Assembly (NCBI RefSeq): GCF_003369915.1
Contig: NC_046676.1
Span: 5,208,001-5,272,000 of the forward strand
Origin: Drosophila miranda
Lineage: Eukaryota; Arthropoda; Insecta; Diptera; Drosophilidae
Length of the DNA stretch: 64,000 nt
Direction of reading: 5' to 3'
Positions 1 through 14,312 of the stretch are shown here, piece by piece; position 1 is the first letter of the stretch; every line of letters begins with the position of its first letter. Position numbers and translations under genes: made by a program. Under the pieces are notes generated by a model. The model was given only the letters and a program-made list of their open reading frames with translations. It had not been told where the DNA came from and did not search any database.

Positions 1-629
1 CGGCCAAGAAGAAGGGCGTCCGCTTCGAGGGAATACCGGACACATTGCCCCGCTCCCGCAGCTACTCCGGCAATGGAGCTGGCACGAGCGGGGGAGGCGA
101 CAAGGAGCGCGATCGGGATCGGGAGAGGGACAGAGATAGAGACAGAGACAAGGGTGGGGATAAGGATAGAGAGAGTGGTCGCCATGGGCCTGGACATTCC
201 TCGAGGCGTAGACGTCGCCGCAAGTCCACCTCCTCCACCTCGTCCGGAAACCACCATCGCAGTGGCAGCGGCCACCGGTCGCACTCCACCACCCGAGCAG
301 ACACCTATGCCCCCGCCCAGCCGTTGTCCTCCTCCTACCAGGGCCCGCCCTCCGTCCTGCAGGCGGACAGCGAAGCCGCCCACAAGTCGCCGCGCCAGCA
401 GAGAGAACGGGAGCGCGAGGAGTCGGCAGAGGAGTCGGACGTATGCTCCACGTGCTCCTCGAGCTCCTCCAGCTCCGAGGACTACATGATGATGTACCAG
501 CTGCCGCAGCGGCGGCACTATGGCGGGGTGCGTGTCAGCTACGTGCCCAACGATGCGCTGGCATACGATCGGAAGAGGAAGCCCGCCGAGATGGCTGGCG
601 ACAAGGACAAGAACTGCATCATCTCGTGA
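1..629 (+). CDS. pk: Prickle, C-terminal part (gene cut by window start)
   Basis: Prickle is a planar-cell-polarity protein that acts at the proximal cell membrane with Van Gogh and antagonises Dishevelled/Frizzled. Only the last ~208 codons are here; the PET and LIM domains lie before the window. The frame opens at base 3 and runs to TGA at 627-629. Visible are the [11 protein letters not shown] stretch, an arginine/aspartate low-complexity run (about bases 100-180), a serine run followed by [17 protein letters not shown], and a final Cys-Ile-Ile-Ser CaaX box. The C-terminal block and CaaX box are hallmarks of Prickle in flies and vertebrates; prenylation of the cysteine supports membrane association. 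Identification rests on my memory of the family and is strong. There is no in-window break. Confidence 0.93.
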   Translation, partial: AKKKGVRFEGIPDTLPRSRSYSGNGAGTSGGGDKERDRDRERDRDRDRDKGGDKDRESGRHGPGHSSRRRRRRKSTSSTSSGNHHRSGSGHRSHSTTRADTYAPAQPLSSSYQGPPSVLQADSEAAHKSPRQQREREREESAEESDVCSTCSSSSSSSEDYMMMYQLPQRRHYGGVRVSYVPNDALAYDRKRKPAEMAGDKDKNCIIS

Positions 630-1360
630 TGCTGCCGAACCCGAGGCCATTTTAATTAGAGCTGATTGCCGAGGACTAGGTCCAGGTGGATGTGGAGGTG
701 AAGGCGAAGGCGCAGCCGCAACAGAGAGCAGGCGAAGCGTGGCAAGGAGGTTATTAATGAGGCGCCCTGGGCACTCCACTCCGATTCGAGCTGAATGCCG
801 ACGCTAACGAAGTAGCCACAGACCCTGCGAGGGATCATCAATTGTCCAGACCAGACCAGACCAGAACGGAACGGAATGGAATGGAATGGAACGGAGGCAA
901 GAACTCAAGAAAGCAAAGCAAAGTTCAACTTGACATTAAGGCACACAGAGAAACATATGCAACTCTATCAGAGGACGAAACCATACAATAAGAGCCAGAC
1001 GAGTGGGCTAAACACTGTTCCAAATACGAATCCCTAGATAAGCGAAAAGATTAAGATCATCTTGAAAACTATTTTTATATATTTTATGCATATTTTGGAG
1101 ATAACCCTATTTATACATATGTACATCCAGAAAGTAAGAGAGATATATAATGAACTGTATTTATTGCATCCACTACATATAGTACGCGTATATTTTTTTT
1201 TTTTTTTTTTTTAGGATTTAAGGTACCAAGCTACACGCGTATATTTACTAAATGCGATGTGGCATCTTCGGAGCCGATGCTACACGATTGGGCTAATGAT
1301 AAATGTATTAAAATAATTATACTTTAAGCCAATAAATTGTATTGCATTCTCTTGAATAAA
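630..1360 (+). other. pk: prickle 3' UTR with two poly(A) signals
   Basis: This is the non-coding stretch after the prickle stop. It contains short tandem repeats (ACCAG and GGAAT units near 845-895), a T run at about 1193-1212, and two AATAAA hexamers at 1331-1336 and 1355-1360 that probably mark the transcript end. No ORF of note is present. The UTR extent is inferred from the poly(A) signals only. Confidence 0.55.
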
Positions 1361-3344
1361 GAGTTCAAAGAAGGTACACAAACACAGACTATTCTATAAC
1401 TTAGGAAATGGAACTTCCCGAGGGTCAGTCCACTCAGGCCTGATCTTGGAGCTGCAACTACAAGGGACCCGCTACTCGCATCTGTAATTATGCATCGGAT
1501 AATGAATACAAATTATGCATGTCGGGCATTTGCATTTGCATGCCGCACCACCACCAGAGGCAGCAGCAACACGAAAATTAAAATCGAAACTACTCGTACT
1601 CTTGCAACTGACAGCCAGAGAGTTCTGCCTGCTAATAAGTTGATGGCAAATTATGGCAGACTCCGACTCGGATATGGGAGCTGCAACTCAGGGATGGCAT
1701 AGGGACTGTGGCAGCAGCGACGACGACAACAACGTTGCAGTGTTGCAAGACCCTGCTTGGAGACCATTGAGGTACGAGCAATCACATGCATGCAACGCTT
1801 GCTGCAGGGCGTAATTAGCAAGCAGGGATGGGGACTGGAGAGGAATGTCGAGTCGACTCCTCCTCCCGCTGCTGCCGGCCTGTTGTCCGATGCCTGGTTT
1901 GCTGGTTAGAATCAACATAGTCGCGCCTCGACCATCGACCATCGACCATCGAGCATCGGTTGAGCAATGTTTGCTGCCGCTTCGGCGGGGAGTCAACAAA
2001 ATCATTGGCAGCTGTGTAATTTGTGGTAATGCTCCCAACTATGTCGCCAGGTCCGGCTAATGGCCACTTAATAATGCTCTCACTCCTCCTGAACGCCGCA
2101 TGCCACCTGCATGGATCGGGTCGGAGCGATGCGACCAAGCGATAAGCGACCGAAATTGTCTGCGTCTGGCATTGATAAGCCAAATGACTTTGGCGTTAAC
2201 GCACACACACACACAGACACACAGAGCCCCTTAGAATGAGGGCATGGGGCAGAGGCATCCCCCCACAACTCCCACTGCCACTGCCATCTGGATGCTGGAC
2301 AGCAGCCGAGGGCAAGGACTCTGCCATCTCCGGGCACACGCAACTTTTGCAATTGTAATTTCGTAAAGTTTCTCCCCGGCTGCTGGGGATGGGGCGCAAA
2401 TGCATTTGCCAGATAGATTTTTGTTGTTAGATGCCATTTTTCGTTATAATCCAGCGACGGGCAGCAGACAATGGGAAGGAGAGCTTTCACTGCTTTCACT
2501 CGATGCGTGTGCGCCTTTGTGCTTTATTGCATGTCATTTCCGTTGCCGTTGCCGTTGCCGGTCCTGCCCCAGCCCAGCGGCACACTTCCGATGATTGGTA
2601 TGCTCCCGTAGTCTGGCTGGCATCCTGGCAACGGCAATGCAGTACAGCCACTACGTTTATCCTGCCACACACACTCACACACGCACACACCCACTTACAC
2701 ACAGACAATCGTACACTTGTACATCAGATATGGCAGAATTTATATTCGCATTTCCGACGCTCATTTTTATCATGACCGAAAAGTCCGAGTCCGAAACCAC
2801 ACACAGGGCACAGAGAGAGAAGGCACCCCGAGAACAAATTGTAATGTGCAGCTGCCACAGTACTTATTTGCGGCCATAGTCCTTGCCCTGGGCGTGGGTG
2901 GGGTGGGGTGAGGTGGCTGCCTTCTGGCTGGACAAATAAACAGGAGTCGAGGATGGCGCACTTTTATTGTGACCTGCGACAATCTGCTGCTGGCATTCTG
3001 GCTGCGCTTTTCCAGGCGATTGTTTTATGCGTTTTCAATGCGCTTTCCCCTGCTTTTACTGCTAAAAGCCATTGCAATGATGTGGGAAAACGGCCAGATA
3101 TTAAAGTTGGCAGTCGGAAGCAGCAGAAAACACAAGAGGCTGCGGAAATCCATATAAATGTGCATACATAGGTACCGATTGCCGCTTTTGATTGTTGAAT
3201 TTGTCTCTCTTCCATATATGTAACATTAAGTTTAAGTATGTATCTCCTGTGATCAATTGTTTTTCCCCTTAAATGTAAAACTAGATTAAGTTGCCACGAA
3301 AGGTAGCAGTAAACTTGTTTACAATAAAATACAAATTTTCCACA

Positions 3345-3370
3345 TGAAAAAAAAAAAAAAAAAAAAAAAA
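3345..3370. repeat. Poly(A) run of about 26 bases
   Basis: An uninterrupted A run follows 'cacatg' and precedes 'tttgtctgg'. It could be the tail of a degraded retroposed sequence or a simple-repeat expansion. I see no coding remnant upstream and no clear target-site duplication. Confidence 0.6.
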
Positions 3371-4995
3371 ATTTGTCTGGTTGTAAAACTGTGCAGCATA
3401 CTTTTGGGCATCTGAAATAGGGCAAAAAACTATTTATTTAATCATTTTAAATCCAGTGAACCGCAAAATTCTCCTTTTCCCATTTTCGATTAGTTAAAAA
3501 TGCACGAAAATTGACAGCAGAATTTATTATGTCTGACCAGAAGCCGAGGAAAAAATGTGCTGCACAAATAACTGAACTGAGGTCAATTTTGCAGAATTTC
3601 ATAACCGAAATGTTATTAACTCCAGCAGAATGAAATGAATGAAAAGAGGAGGAAAACCTGTATAATTTATGTGGCCCAATGGCTAGCTTATTATTGCAGC
3701 AATTTCCCGCACTTTTAGCCCCGTCCATCCGCCTCACATCGCATCACCCCCTCCATCGATGGGTCCACGGGACTGGGGCTAATGGCGCAGCTTTCAGCAA
3801 TTGTTTACTGGCCCATTAATTAATACAAATATAAATTGGCAATATGAGTGCGTGCTGCCCATATACCCACGTACGGAAAAACAATGAATCAAGTGTAGGC
3901 CCGGATCCGAACCGGTCCGGACCGGACAGGGCCAGACCATGCCCGTGCCAGGGGCTTGGTCGGACAAAGCGCATAAATAACCACGAAATGGCCGAGTAAA
4001 AACAGAGCAGAACAGCAGAAAAAAAATGTATGTATGTATTTACACCCTTCGCCTGGGACGTTTAATTAATTTTTAGCGTGTTTCGCAGACGTAGCGGCGG
4101 CGACGGACGGGGCCTCGAAAAACAGGCCGGAAAAAAAGAAACAATTGTTAATATTCGCCAGAGTCGAACACTCGCACAGCCCACACACGTTCATGCAGCC
4201 ATTAGGGGGGATACATCATCATAACTAATAATAATCATGTGCCAGTCCCCACCCAGACCCTCCCCTGGAAGGACCTCGGGCTTAAAGAGATAGCGAAAGT
4301 CAGAGAGTGTCGAATTAAATTAAGCTTATTGATGGGGGGGAAGCTCCGGCCGTGTCTGGGCCAGTGGCCTGCTCTCAAGGCAACTGTTACCGTCTGGTAT
4401 TTATCGCATCATACTCTGTGCATTAGCCGAGTCCAACAAGTCAGACCCTGCCCCACCAGCCCTATAGAGGCAGCCGGAAGACACTGTGGGTCCACAGTGT
4501 GCCAAACAAAATGGCAAATGGAGGGCAAAGATGCGACTCTCAAGGACATTATTGCGGACGCTTTCTAACCACTGTACAACTTCGTGCGAGGCATACCAAT
4601 ATCGGACCAGAATCATTAGCCGTTGGTGCGTTGGTCTCTGTGTAATGTGCAAATCTAATTAAAGCTGCACTGCCCATGGACTGGACCCAGATATCCCCAT
4701 ATGGGGGGAGTGGGTGGTTGCGGGGGCAGTTGCTTTGGTCAGTTGTAGCCACTGTCCACACAATAAATGCCACAAATAATCATAAAACTAATGCCACAGA
4801 CGGTTCGCAGCTCCTCTTGCGCCCTGCTGCCCTGAGAGCTGCTGGCCAAAACCAGACCCTGACTCTGACTCTTCTCTCCGACTGACTTTCGTCTGTGTAC
4901 TACACTGTTGCGTATTTATTATAGTTATATTTTTCCCTTTTACTCGCCGGGTGGCTTCTTCATTCGTATCTTCCTTGTATCTGTATCTTTTTCGG

Positions 4996-5034
4996 TCTGG
5001 GGCTGGGGCTGGGGCTGGGGCTGGGGCTAGGGCT
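4996..5034. repeat. GGGGCT hexamer tandem repeat
   Basis: Six or so near-perfect GGGGCT units, decaying into GGCTT units just downstream. No gene is associated with it; it looks like a G-rich simple repeat. Confidence 0.8.
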
Positions 5035-6525
5035 GGCTTGGCTTGGCTTCATATTTCATTATGAATTTATGATCGGCGGTGCTTGTAATGTGTTTATTGG
5101 CCAAGCTCTGGCTTTGGCTCTGAAATACGTTTATCCGCTCGATCCTGGGGCTAGCTTTAATGCGAATTTCTGCGGGAGAACACTACTTTCTTGCCCCTGA
5201 ACAAGAAACATATGTTCTTGCTATCAATGGCGTTTTTTTGGGCATCTCCAAGGAGGTTGGGGACTCTTAATTAAGTCGGGTCTCCCGCTTCCGATTCACT
5301 GCTTCGGTGGCCTAAGTAGCTCCGCTCCGCAGAGCCATCTACATAATTAAAATATGCAAATGCCGCCTAATCCGGCCAAGCGACACGTTCACGCAGACAA
5401 AACAAAACAGAACAGAACAGAGCTGAGTAGAGCTTGGATACTATTTGATATAGGAGTACGACTGGCACTGGGGACAGTCCAACAGCCAACAGCCTGCGAT
5501 TTGCTTAAATTATTCATAGCCATGCAGTTGGCCTTGGCTGGGGGTGGGGTAGGGATAGGGGAGGACCGATTTTGCTGTAAGGTAGTAAATTAAATAAATG
5601 ACTCGCCGTGAAAGTTTCAACGATCTGTGCCGAAACACTGTGCAGCAATTAATTCCTGGGACTGCTGCTGCTCTCCATCGACGCCCAAGTGTATGCTACA
5701 CTTTTTCTGGCCCATCCTCCCACTTCCGCTTTGCTGGCATTTCATTCCCGCCCCCTCCCCGCGGCCATACGACTCGTCTGGCTAAAATATTCAATTATCG
5801 AAGTGGTGCATAGGCTCTGGCCCTGGTCTGGCCAACTTTGCATCGTTTTGCTTAATTGTAAAAGTTTTATGTGAGGCATTTTTTAAAGCCCAGCCCCAGC
5901 CCGGAAATTTTATTCGTGTTTTTTACAACTTTTTCTTTACCGGAATGGAATGTTGTTTTCCGCTTCCGTTTCTGTTATTGTCAGAGAGAGGGAGAAGGAA
6001 AAACATAATTTTTAATTTCGTGTGCAGCGCTTTTTATTGGTTTTTAATTTCGTTGCTTCAGACATGGTCCGCCGCTTGTCCTTCGCCAGCGAATGTAAAC
6101 AGCATCCTTAGGACAGGAGCCAGAGCAACCTACTACAGCAACAAAACCAAGAAATGTGCTACACGCTTCGTTTTTTCTAGTGGCCCATTGGGTTGTCATA
6201 AAGCGTTAGCGTTCCCAACGATATCATCATCATCGGGGAGCGAGTCGGCAGAATCATTTCCCAAGGAGCCAGAATGGGGCAGTCGAGTCCTTCCCGCTGC
6301 GTGCAAATATACTTTGTCTATAGCTTTCGTTTTAATTCTTTTTCTGCTCGTCTTGCTTTTCCCTTTGCCGATGCCGATGCCGTCGCTGTGTTGCTGTTGC
6401 TGTTACTTTTTCATTACTTTGGCTTAAAATTGATATGGAACTTTTTGCTGGCATTCGTCCGGGAAGAGGTGCAGCCAGCCACCCACAGCCGTGCCATCAA
6501 TACGTTTCATGTTTATTTTACCAGA

Positions 6526-6562
6526 CACAAACACACACACACACACACACACACAGACACAC
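6526..6562. repeat. AC dinucleotide microsatellite
   Basis: A run of about 14 AC units with minor interruptions. Confidence 0.8.
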
Positions 6563-6956
6563 ATGACGGACTCCGCACTCCATCGAGCTGTCTGTCTGGG
6601 TCTGCGTCTGCTCATGCGATTGTGGCCAGTTGTTTGGTCGTCGTCGTTGCCGTTGTCGTTGCTTTCATGGGTTTTTAATTACGACAAGAATAACAATATC
6701 ATGTGGACTCTGAGCTAGCCAAGCTCTTTCTGGCCAACTTTAAATTCAATGGCACGACAAGCTGCAGCTGGTCTTCGTTTGAAGACAATCTAAATCATAA
6801 ATAACACGTAAATTCCAAGAGAAAATATAAATCAAATGTTATTTGCATCTCCCCTACGGTTTGAATTCAAAATCAAAACTTCACTCTCTCCCGGGAGGGG
6901 TGGCATAATTTGATTTCAGAATCGTTTATCTGTAAACTTTATTATCGCAGGCAGCA

Positions 6957-6999
6957 GTCAAGCAGGCAGGCAGGCAGGCAGGCAGGCAGGCTGGCAGGC
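6957..6999. repeat. CAGG tetranucleotide microsatellite
   Basis: About eight tandem CAGG units followed by degenerate copies. Confidence 0.8.
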
Positions 7000-9900
7000 A
7001 GCATCATCCGCAGCAGACGGAGTCCACAGACATTCTCTTGGATTTGACTCATTGTCGGAATAGCTGAAATATCGCTTAAATATTTGATGTATCATGCATA
7101 TGCCATGAGCTGTCCCCCCACCCCCCGAGAGGTAAGCCCAAGAAAAAACAACCACTCAACGCCAAAAAAAGAAGAGGAGAAAAATGTAAAGCAAACATTG
7201 CGCATACGCCGCGCGGACCCGGCAGGCGGCAAAGCAACACTTGCTGCCAGTCGCACCCCTACAGTGCCCTGTCTGGTGTGCTGCTCCGTTCCTTTTTGGC
7301 AGGTGGCACTGGCACTACGCTAAAGCGCTAAACGTTGTTTGCCATTCGGATATCGGGAGTTATAAAGCATGAAATCAGTGCCAGCCACCGCCAGGCGATG
7401 ATGAGGATAACGAGGAGATGGAGCAGGGATCCGTGGGCGTCGAAGCGAAGGTACAACTTGGCGGCATATTTAAATGTGGCTGCGGGGCAGACACTGGAGT
7501 TGGAGTTGGGGATGGAGCTGATGGGGTTGCAACGGAGCACGGAATTCTGTGTTTGCCATTCGCTTACGGACAGACCCCGGCAGACAGTCAGAAATGTGGA
7601 AAATGTCTCCACAGTTCGGCTCTTACTACAGACTTCGTTGTGTTTGGAATTTCGGTTAACAGGAATTTCGCATTTCCATCCGATAATCAAAATCTTGATC
7701 AAGTTCTAGGCCTGCCTGCCAGGGGCTCCACTTGGGTGGATGTTCAACTTAAAGTTTGGGGCAAATTAATACCCACAACAAATGGCATTTTCTCTCTGTC
7801 TCGCCTTCTTGGCATCTTTGTAGAGACCGCAGGCTTTTGCTCTTAATTTTCCGCTTGTGGTTTTTTATTTTTGTAATTTTCTACTTTGTGGCTGCAACAC
7901 AGAGCGAGAGAGATGGAGACAGAGAGTGGTGGTAAGGTAGTGGTAAGGAAGAGATAGAGGTAGAGAAAGGGACTCTCTGTTGTGTAATTATCTGCTTATG
8001 CTTCTGCTCTTTCGCAGGCTCTTTTCAGCCTTTTGTGCCTGTCATTATTGTGCCTCTGCCGCCTGCCTTATTCCGGCATATAAAGTTGTCCGCTGTTTTG
8101 ACATTTTCCAGGAAAGCTGCTTAGGCAACAGTCGGCTCCAGGTCCAACTCCATCTCCATCTCCAGCTGCAGCTCTTGCTCCAGCTCCAGCTCCAACTCAA
8201 ACCTGGGCAACCGGAAATTGCATAGAAGCGGAAGTAATCGGCAACGGCATAAGAGGCCATCATGGAGGGGAATGGGGCAGTGGAGGAGAACCGAGAACCG
8301 AGAACATCTCTCTGTAATTTGGTCTTGTAATTAGCAAAACTGTAATGACCTCCATCGCGCTGCCTCCCAGCCTCAGAAACTAATCGAAACTGTGGTCACG
8401 GAGGAGCACAGTGGCAGGCTCTTAGGCAACCGTTTGAGTTGCACTTCAATTACTTGTTTCAATGCCGCAATTACCATTCATTTGGCCAAACATAATGTGT
8501 CCTTGTCAACGCTGACTGCTCTGTTTCCGGCTTCTGTCCTGGCCCAGGCTTCGTCTCCGGCTCTGCCTCCTGCTATGTCCTGCCTGGAAGATGCCTTGTT
8601 GTTTGCACCTTTGCTTTGGCAATTTACACATGGCAATGGCACTAATAAATCAAAAGTGAAAATGCAAATATTTTCCAGGCAAAACCCAGACAACAACACC
8701 CAAGCGGGAGCCGGAGCCGGTGCCAGAGCCAGACAAACATCCTGCAGGAGGCAGACTCCTGAGTTGTTCAACTCCATGCAGATGGGGCCGAAGGGGGCCG
8801 GGACCAAAGACTGGCGATTTATTGCAGGTGACTGGTGGAGTCTGCAGTGCATTGGGGCAGGGCAGAGAGAGAGGGACTCCCACACAGAGTCATCAATAAA
8901 TAATTGGAAAATGAATGCTTTGCTTATGAGAGATTTTGCAAATGACCCAACAGACAATGGATGGAATATTCAATGGCATTTCAAAGGGGGAAGTCTGAAC
9001 ATATTAGATAAAGCCGCAGCCAAATTGATGGAGTGGCAACTTCCGGCACTTAAAGTTGAATTTAAGCCCTGATCTAAGTGTGTGTTAAGCCTCACCTTAA
9101 CCCAAACCCTTAACCCGCATTAATTTCGCATTGAAATGAAATTCCACTCTGCCAACCGCAAACACCCAACAAAGTTCAGCGCCACAGCAAATGCCACAAT
9201 TAAAATGAAAATTAACAGCAAAAGCAAACTGTCAATACAACTGTCACTTCTGACAGCCAGTTGACAATTGCAAATGAGCACAGGACGCAGGACACGGTAT
9301 ACAGTACACAGTGCACAGTACCCAGGACATGGACATGTTGTTCATGAAGAGACGCCAAAGAAGCCACTTGGCTGAGTAGAGGGCTTCGAAATAAACTCAT
9401 TATAGCAATTTATGCAAACGGCTCCAACCGCAATTGAAAATCCATTTAAAATTGAAAATGCCACCAAAAATTGTGTGTCCCTGTCCACGTCCTGCTGCCG
9501 TCCTGTTTGCCATGTTGTGGTTGCTCCTCTCGTCACTCCCTTGCCCGTCACGCCCTTCCGGCCTTCTGGCCTTGGTGTCTGCGTGTTGTGTTTTTGCGAA
9601 GCTGCCTCCATTGATGCATATGAATTCAATTATAAAACAACGTCACCTCTGAGGCGAGTGTCGAGGGAGGCGGGAGGCGTGGCAGGGACTACCAACAGCA
9701 GTAGCGACCATGAAAAGTTCTCTAATGAAACCATTTTTTGCCGAGGCAAAAGCCAGGGCAAAACTTGTTAATTTTATGCAGCAAGCACAACAATGGAGAC
9801 ACACAGGACACAGGATACGGCTACTGTCTGCCACATTTACATTTCCGTTGGCATTTGCATATTCCCTGCATAAAAATCAAAGGCTCCACCGAGGAGCAGC

Positions 9901-11456
9901 GCAGGAACTATGCGGCGAAAAAGCGAAAGCCTAAAGGAAGTTCACATTTCTCCCAGGACATTGCGGAAGGCGTATCGCGTAGGCGTTCACCTGCCACCAA
10001 ATGGCGGGCAACAGCAGGCAACATAAACAACAACAGAGCTACACACAGCACAGCACAAAAGGCGTTCGTTCGCTCGGCGGTGGCAAGTCAACTGGTCCCC
10101 ACTTGACACCTCATAATAAAATTAAGTATACGCCACTCGAGCCGAACGATAGGAGGAACAGTTGTTGCGGGTCCTGCTGTATTGTTATTTATGCGCTCGC
10201 CAGGACACCGAGCAGCGGCACAGCACGCTGTCCGGGGGTCCTTCAGCTTTCCTCGGCGCTTTGAAGTTTATTTGCGTATTCCGCCGCTCATTTCAATTTC
10301 CCAGGCGCGCCCTTCGCTGTTGTTTGCCTCCTGTTTTTCCTCCGTTTTAGTTGTTTTCCTTTGTTGTGGAACAGTCTGCTCTGCTGCATGCCTCTGGCAA
10401 TTGTTTAACTAGTTGGTGTCAGTTATAATGAATTTTAAATTAAGTTGTTATTGCTGTTCGGCTGGCATTAAGCGATCCAACTGCTGCTGGCCTTGCTGCT
10501 GCTGTTCCTCCTGTTCAGCCAAAAGCCGTTTATTTGCATAATAAAGGACATGACTAATGTTAATTAAATTGCAGCAGACAACGACTAGGTTTTTGGGCAT
10601 TTTAATTAAAAGCGCAAAGGAGCTCTGCCGAACTCCAATATGCAAATGAATACAAAAATTCGATTCGGCAGCCCCAAAGTATGCAAGGGTTTATACACGT
10701 AAATAAGTCGGGAGATCAGCCCAAAATTATAGCCGAAATAATTGAAAAGTAATTATGTAAATGTCATTCGTAATGCAGCATCAATGTGTGTTTATAATTG
10801 CCATTAGAATACACGAAATCAATGAAAAATATACAGATAACAACTCTTTCGATTAAATGGGAATGCTATACCCCTTTCTGTGGCATGGGATTAAAAATAC
10901 ACAAGCAAATTCAATTTTAGAAGCACCAGAATTCCAAGTAATTTAACCAGCTCAGTGTCTGTTATTAGAGTGAATTTCCACTCTGATGTTTGCCAATCAA
11001 GCTCCCTCTTATTTGATGTACAATTTAATTCCATATCTGTACCATAGAATTCGCTTAAGCTGCAAAAACAAACCGAAAACTTTCGGTTCTACACGTTCTA
11101 CTCTACTACACGTTCGTTTGACTTTATTTCAACGATAACATTTTGCTTTAATCTACAATATATTTTGTGTAACAATCTGAGAAGCCAATTCAAAGCATTT
11201 TCCTCTTTACACGAGGACACAGAAGCCGGTAGCCAGTAGCCAGGAGCCAGGGTTTTGACTCCATGCCAGAGCACTACGATTGCAAACAGTCCGATTAAAT
11301 CCTTTCAAACGAGAAGCATATGCAAATGGCAAAAAGCTAGGGACCGTCAGGACTAGGACCGCCAGCAACAACTACAGAAACAACTTTTTGCATTACTCAG
11401 ATTGCTGGCACTGTGCAAGGGATTGGGGGTTGAGGAATACTCTGGTCTCTTTCAGC

Positions 11457-13013
<1,557 letters not shown>

Positions 13014-13903
13014 TTATATTTCTCCCACTTGTCCTTGTGCTCCTCCACTCTGTTAGATCCACTTCGAACTGTGCCGCAAAGTACTGGGCAAATGTCTTTT
13101 ATTCTTCTCGTCAATCGACGCCCTCGAAGGGTGGCAATTTGCGGCTTGCGGATAGTCATTGGGATTGGGTACTTCGAATAGGAATGGGAACTGAAACCAT
13201 TTGCCAATCGTCATTGCGAAGTCTATAATTTAACTAATGGCCTAATGATGAGTGTGATGTAAGTGACGTGGAATTGCGTTGGTTTTACGGCCGGGTGCTG
13301 ATTGAAAAGCCTCCCCGGAAAATTAGCATGTGACATTTATATACATAACTAAGTCATTTATTTTACCATTGAAAGGGGCATTCTTCAGCCAGTTGGGAAA
13401 AACTTTAAGGATTCATCAAGGCTTGAAATTATTCAGAATGAGCCCTAGTACCCGTTTCTCTACAACTTTATGAAAATTCTCAGTTTAAATCCAGAAAATA
13501 ATATTCTTGAAAGCAGTTTCCCCAATTGCGATGCCTCTAGTTTCACTGAACCCCCAAAGTTGTTTTTTTTTGGCTGTACGAATGGAAAACCATTCCATTT
13601 GTATAATTTGGTACCTTATTTGATGGCGGCTTTCTTAAATGTTATCTATTCCTTAGCAGCCAACTTCCTAATAAGTTGCCACAAGTCTTTTCAACAGGTT
13701 TTGCCTGAATTAAAGTTGATTTTTGTGCTACATACAAATACGCATTTAATTTTGCAATCGATTTTCCTGTGCCCCTCCAGAAACCTTCACTTTCATCCGC
13801 CTAGAAAAAAGGTCTTCCATGCTCTGTCGCACAGCCAGTCAAAAAGCTAACGAGCCGCTAACGCTGCCAGGCAGACAGGGCACCACTGGAGGAGGAGGAG
13901 AGG

Positions 13904-13927
13904 CTGGACAGGACAGGACAGGACAGG
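13904..13927. repeat. GGACA pentanucleotide repeat
   Basis: About four perfect units of GGACA in tandem. Confidence 0.75.
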
Positions 13928-14261
13928 TTGGTCGGAAATCTGAAGCGATAGCTGGGATGACTTATTAAACAATAAAACCGGATTATCCGTAAACAACTGG
14001 GCAAACATGCCAGAGCAGAGGCGAATATTTTGGCCAGGCCGCTTATCATGCATACTGCCGAAGGTCCAGCAGGAAGTGGGGTTCCATCCATGGAAGGCCG
14101 TCCCGAGCAGACAACCAGGATTTCCTCGTAGTACAGAAAAAATACCATATAAAAATCAACAAGCGCCCTGGCCAAACATAATTCAGCAACAATGCTGGCT
14201 CAGCAAATATGGCAAAGGAATTAAAATGGGAACAGGACCAGAGCAAGGGCCAGCCAGAAAC

Positions 14262-14312
14262 GAGTCCACAGCCACAGCTACAGCCACAGCCAATGCCAAT
14301 GCCAATGCCAAG
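14262..14312. repeat. CACAGC/CCAATG short tandem repeats
   Basis: Adjacent blocks of CAGCCA-type and CCAATG-type hexamers. The encoded Thr-Ala and Asn-Ala runs in a short ORF here are by-products of the repeat. Confidence 0.7.

Larger units (their letters stand above)
1361..11456. other. Non-coding intergenic region, simple repeats only
   Basis: About 10 kb between prickle and Or43a. I see no gene I can support: the ORFs are short or low in complexity and lack recognisable domains. It holds many short tandem repeats, such as CA runs near 2205, 2675 and 6530, GGGGCT units near 5000, a CAGG run near 6960, GA-rich DNA near 7900-7975, and an A run at 3345-3370. This is typical of Drosophila intergenic or large-intron DNA and could contain enhancers. 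The longest ORF (8392-9072) is discussed among the rejected items. Confidence 0.5.

Noticed and set aside
8392..9072. 226-codon ORF in the prickle-Or43a intergenic region
   Set aside because: It includes a GAGAGARAR run from a simple repeat, has no recognisable domain, an equally long ORF opposes it, and no promoter is evident. A de novo gene cannot be excluded but is not supported.
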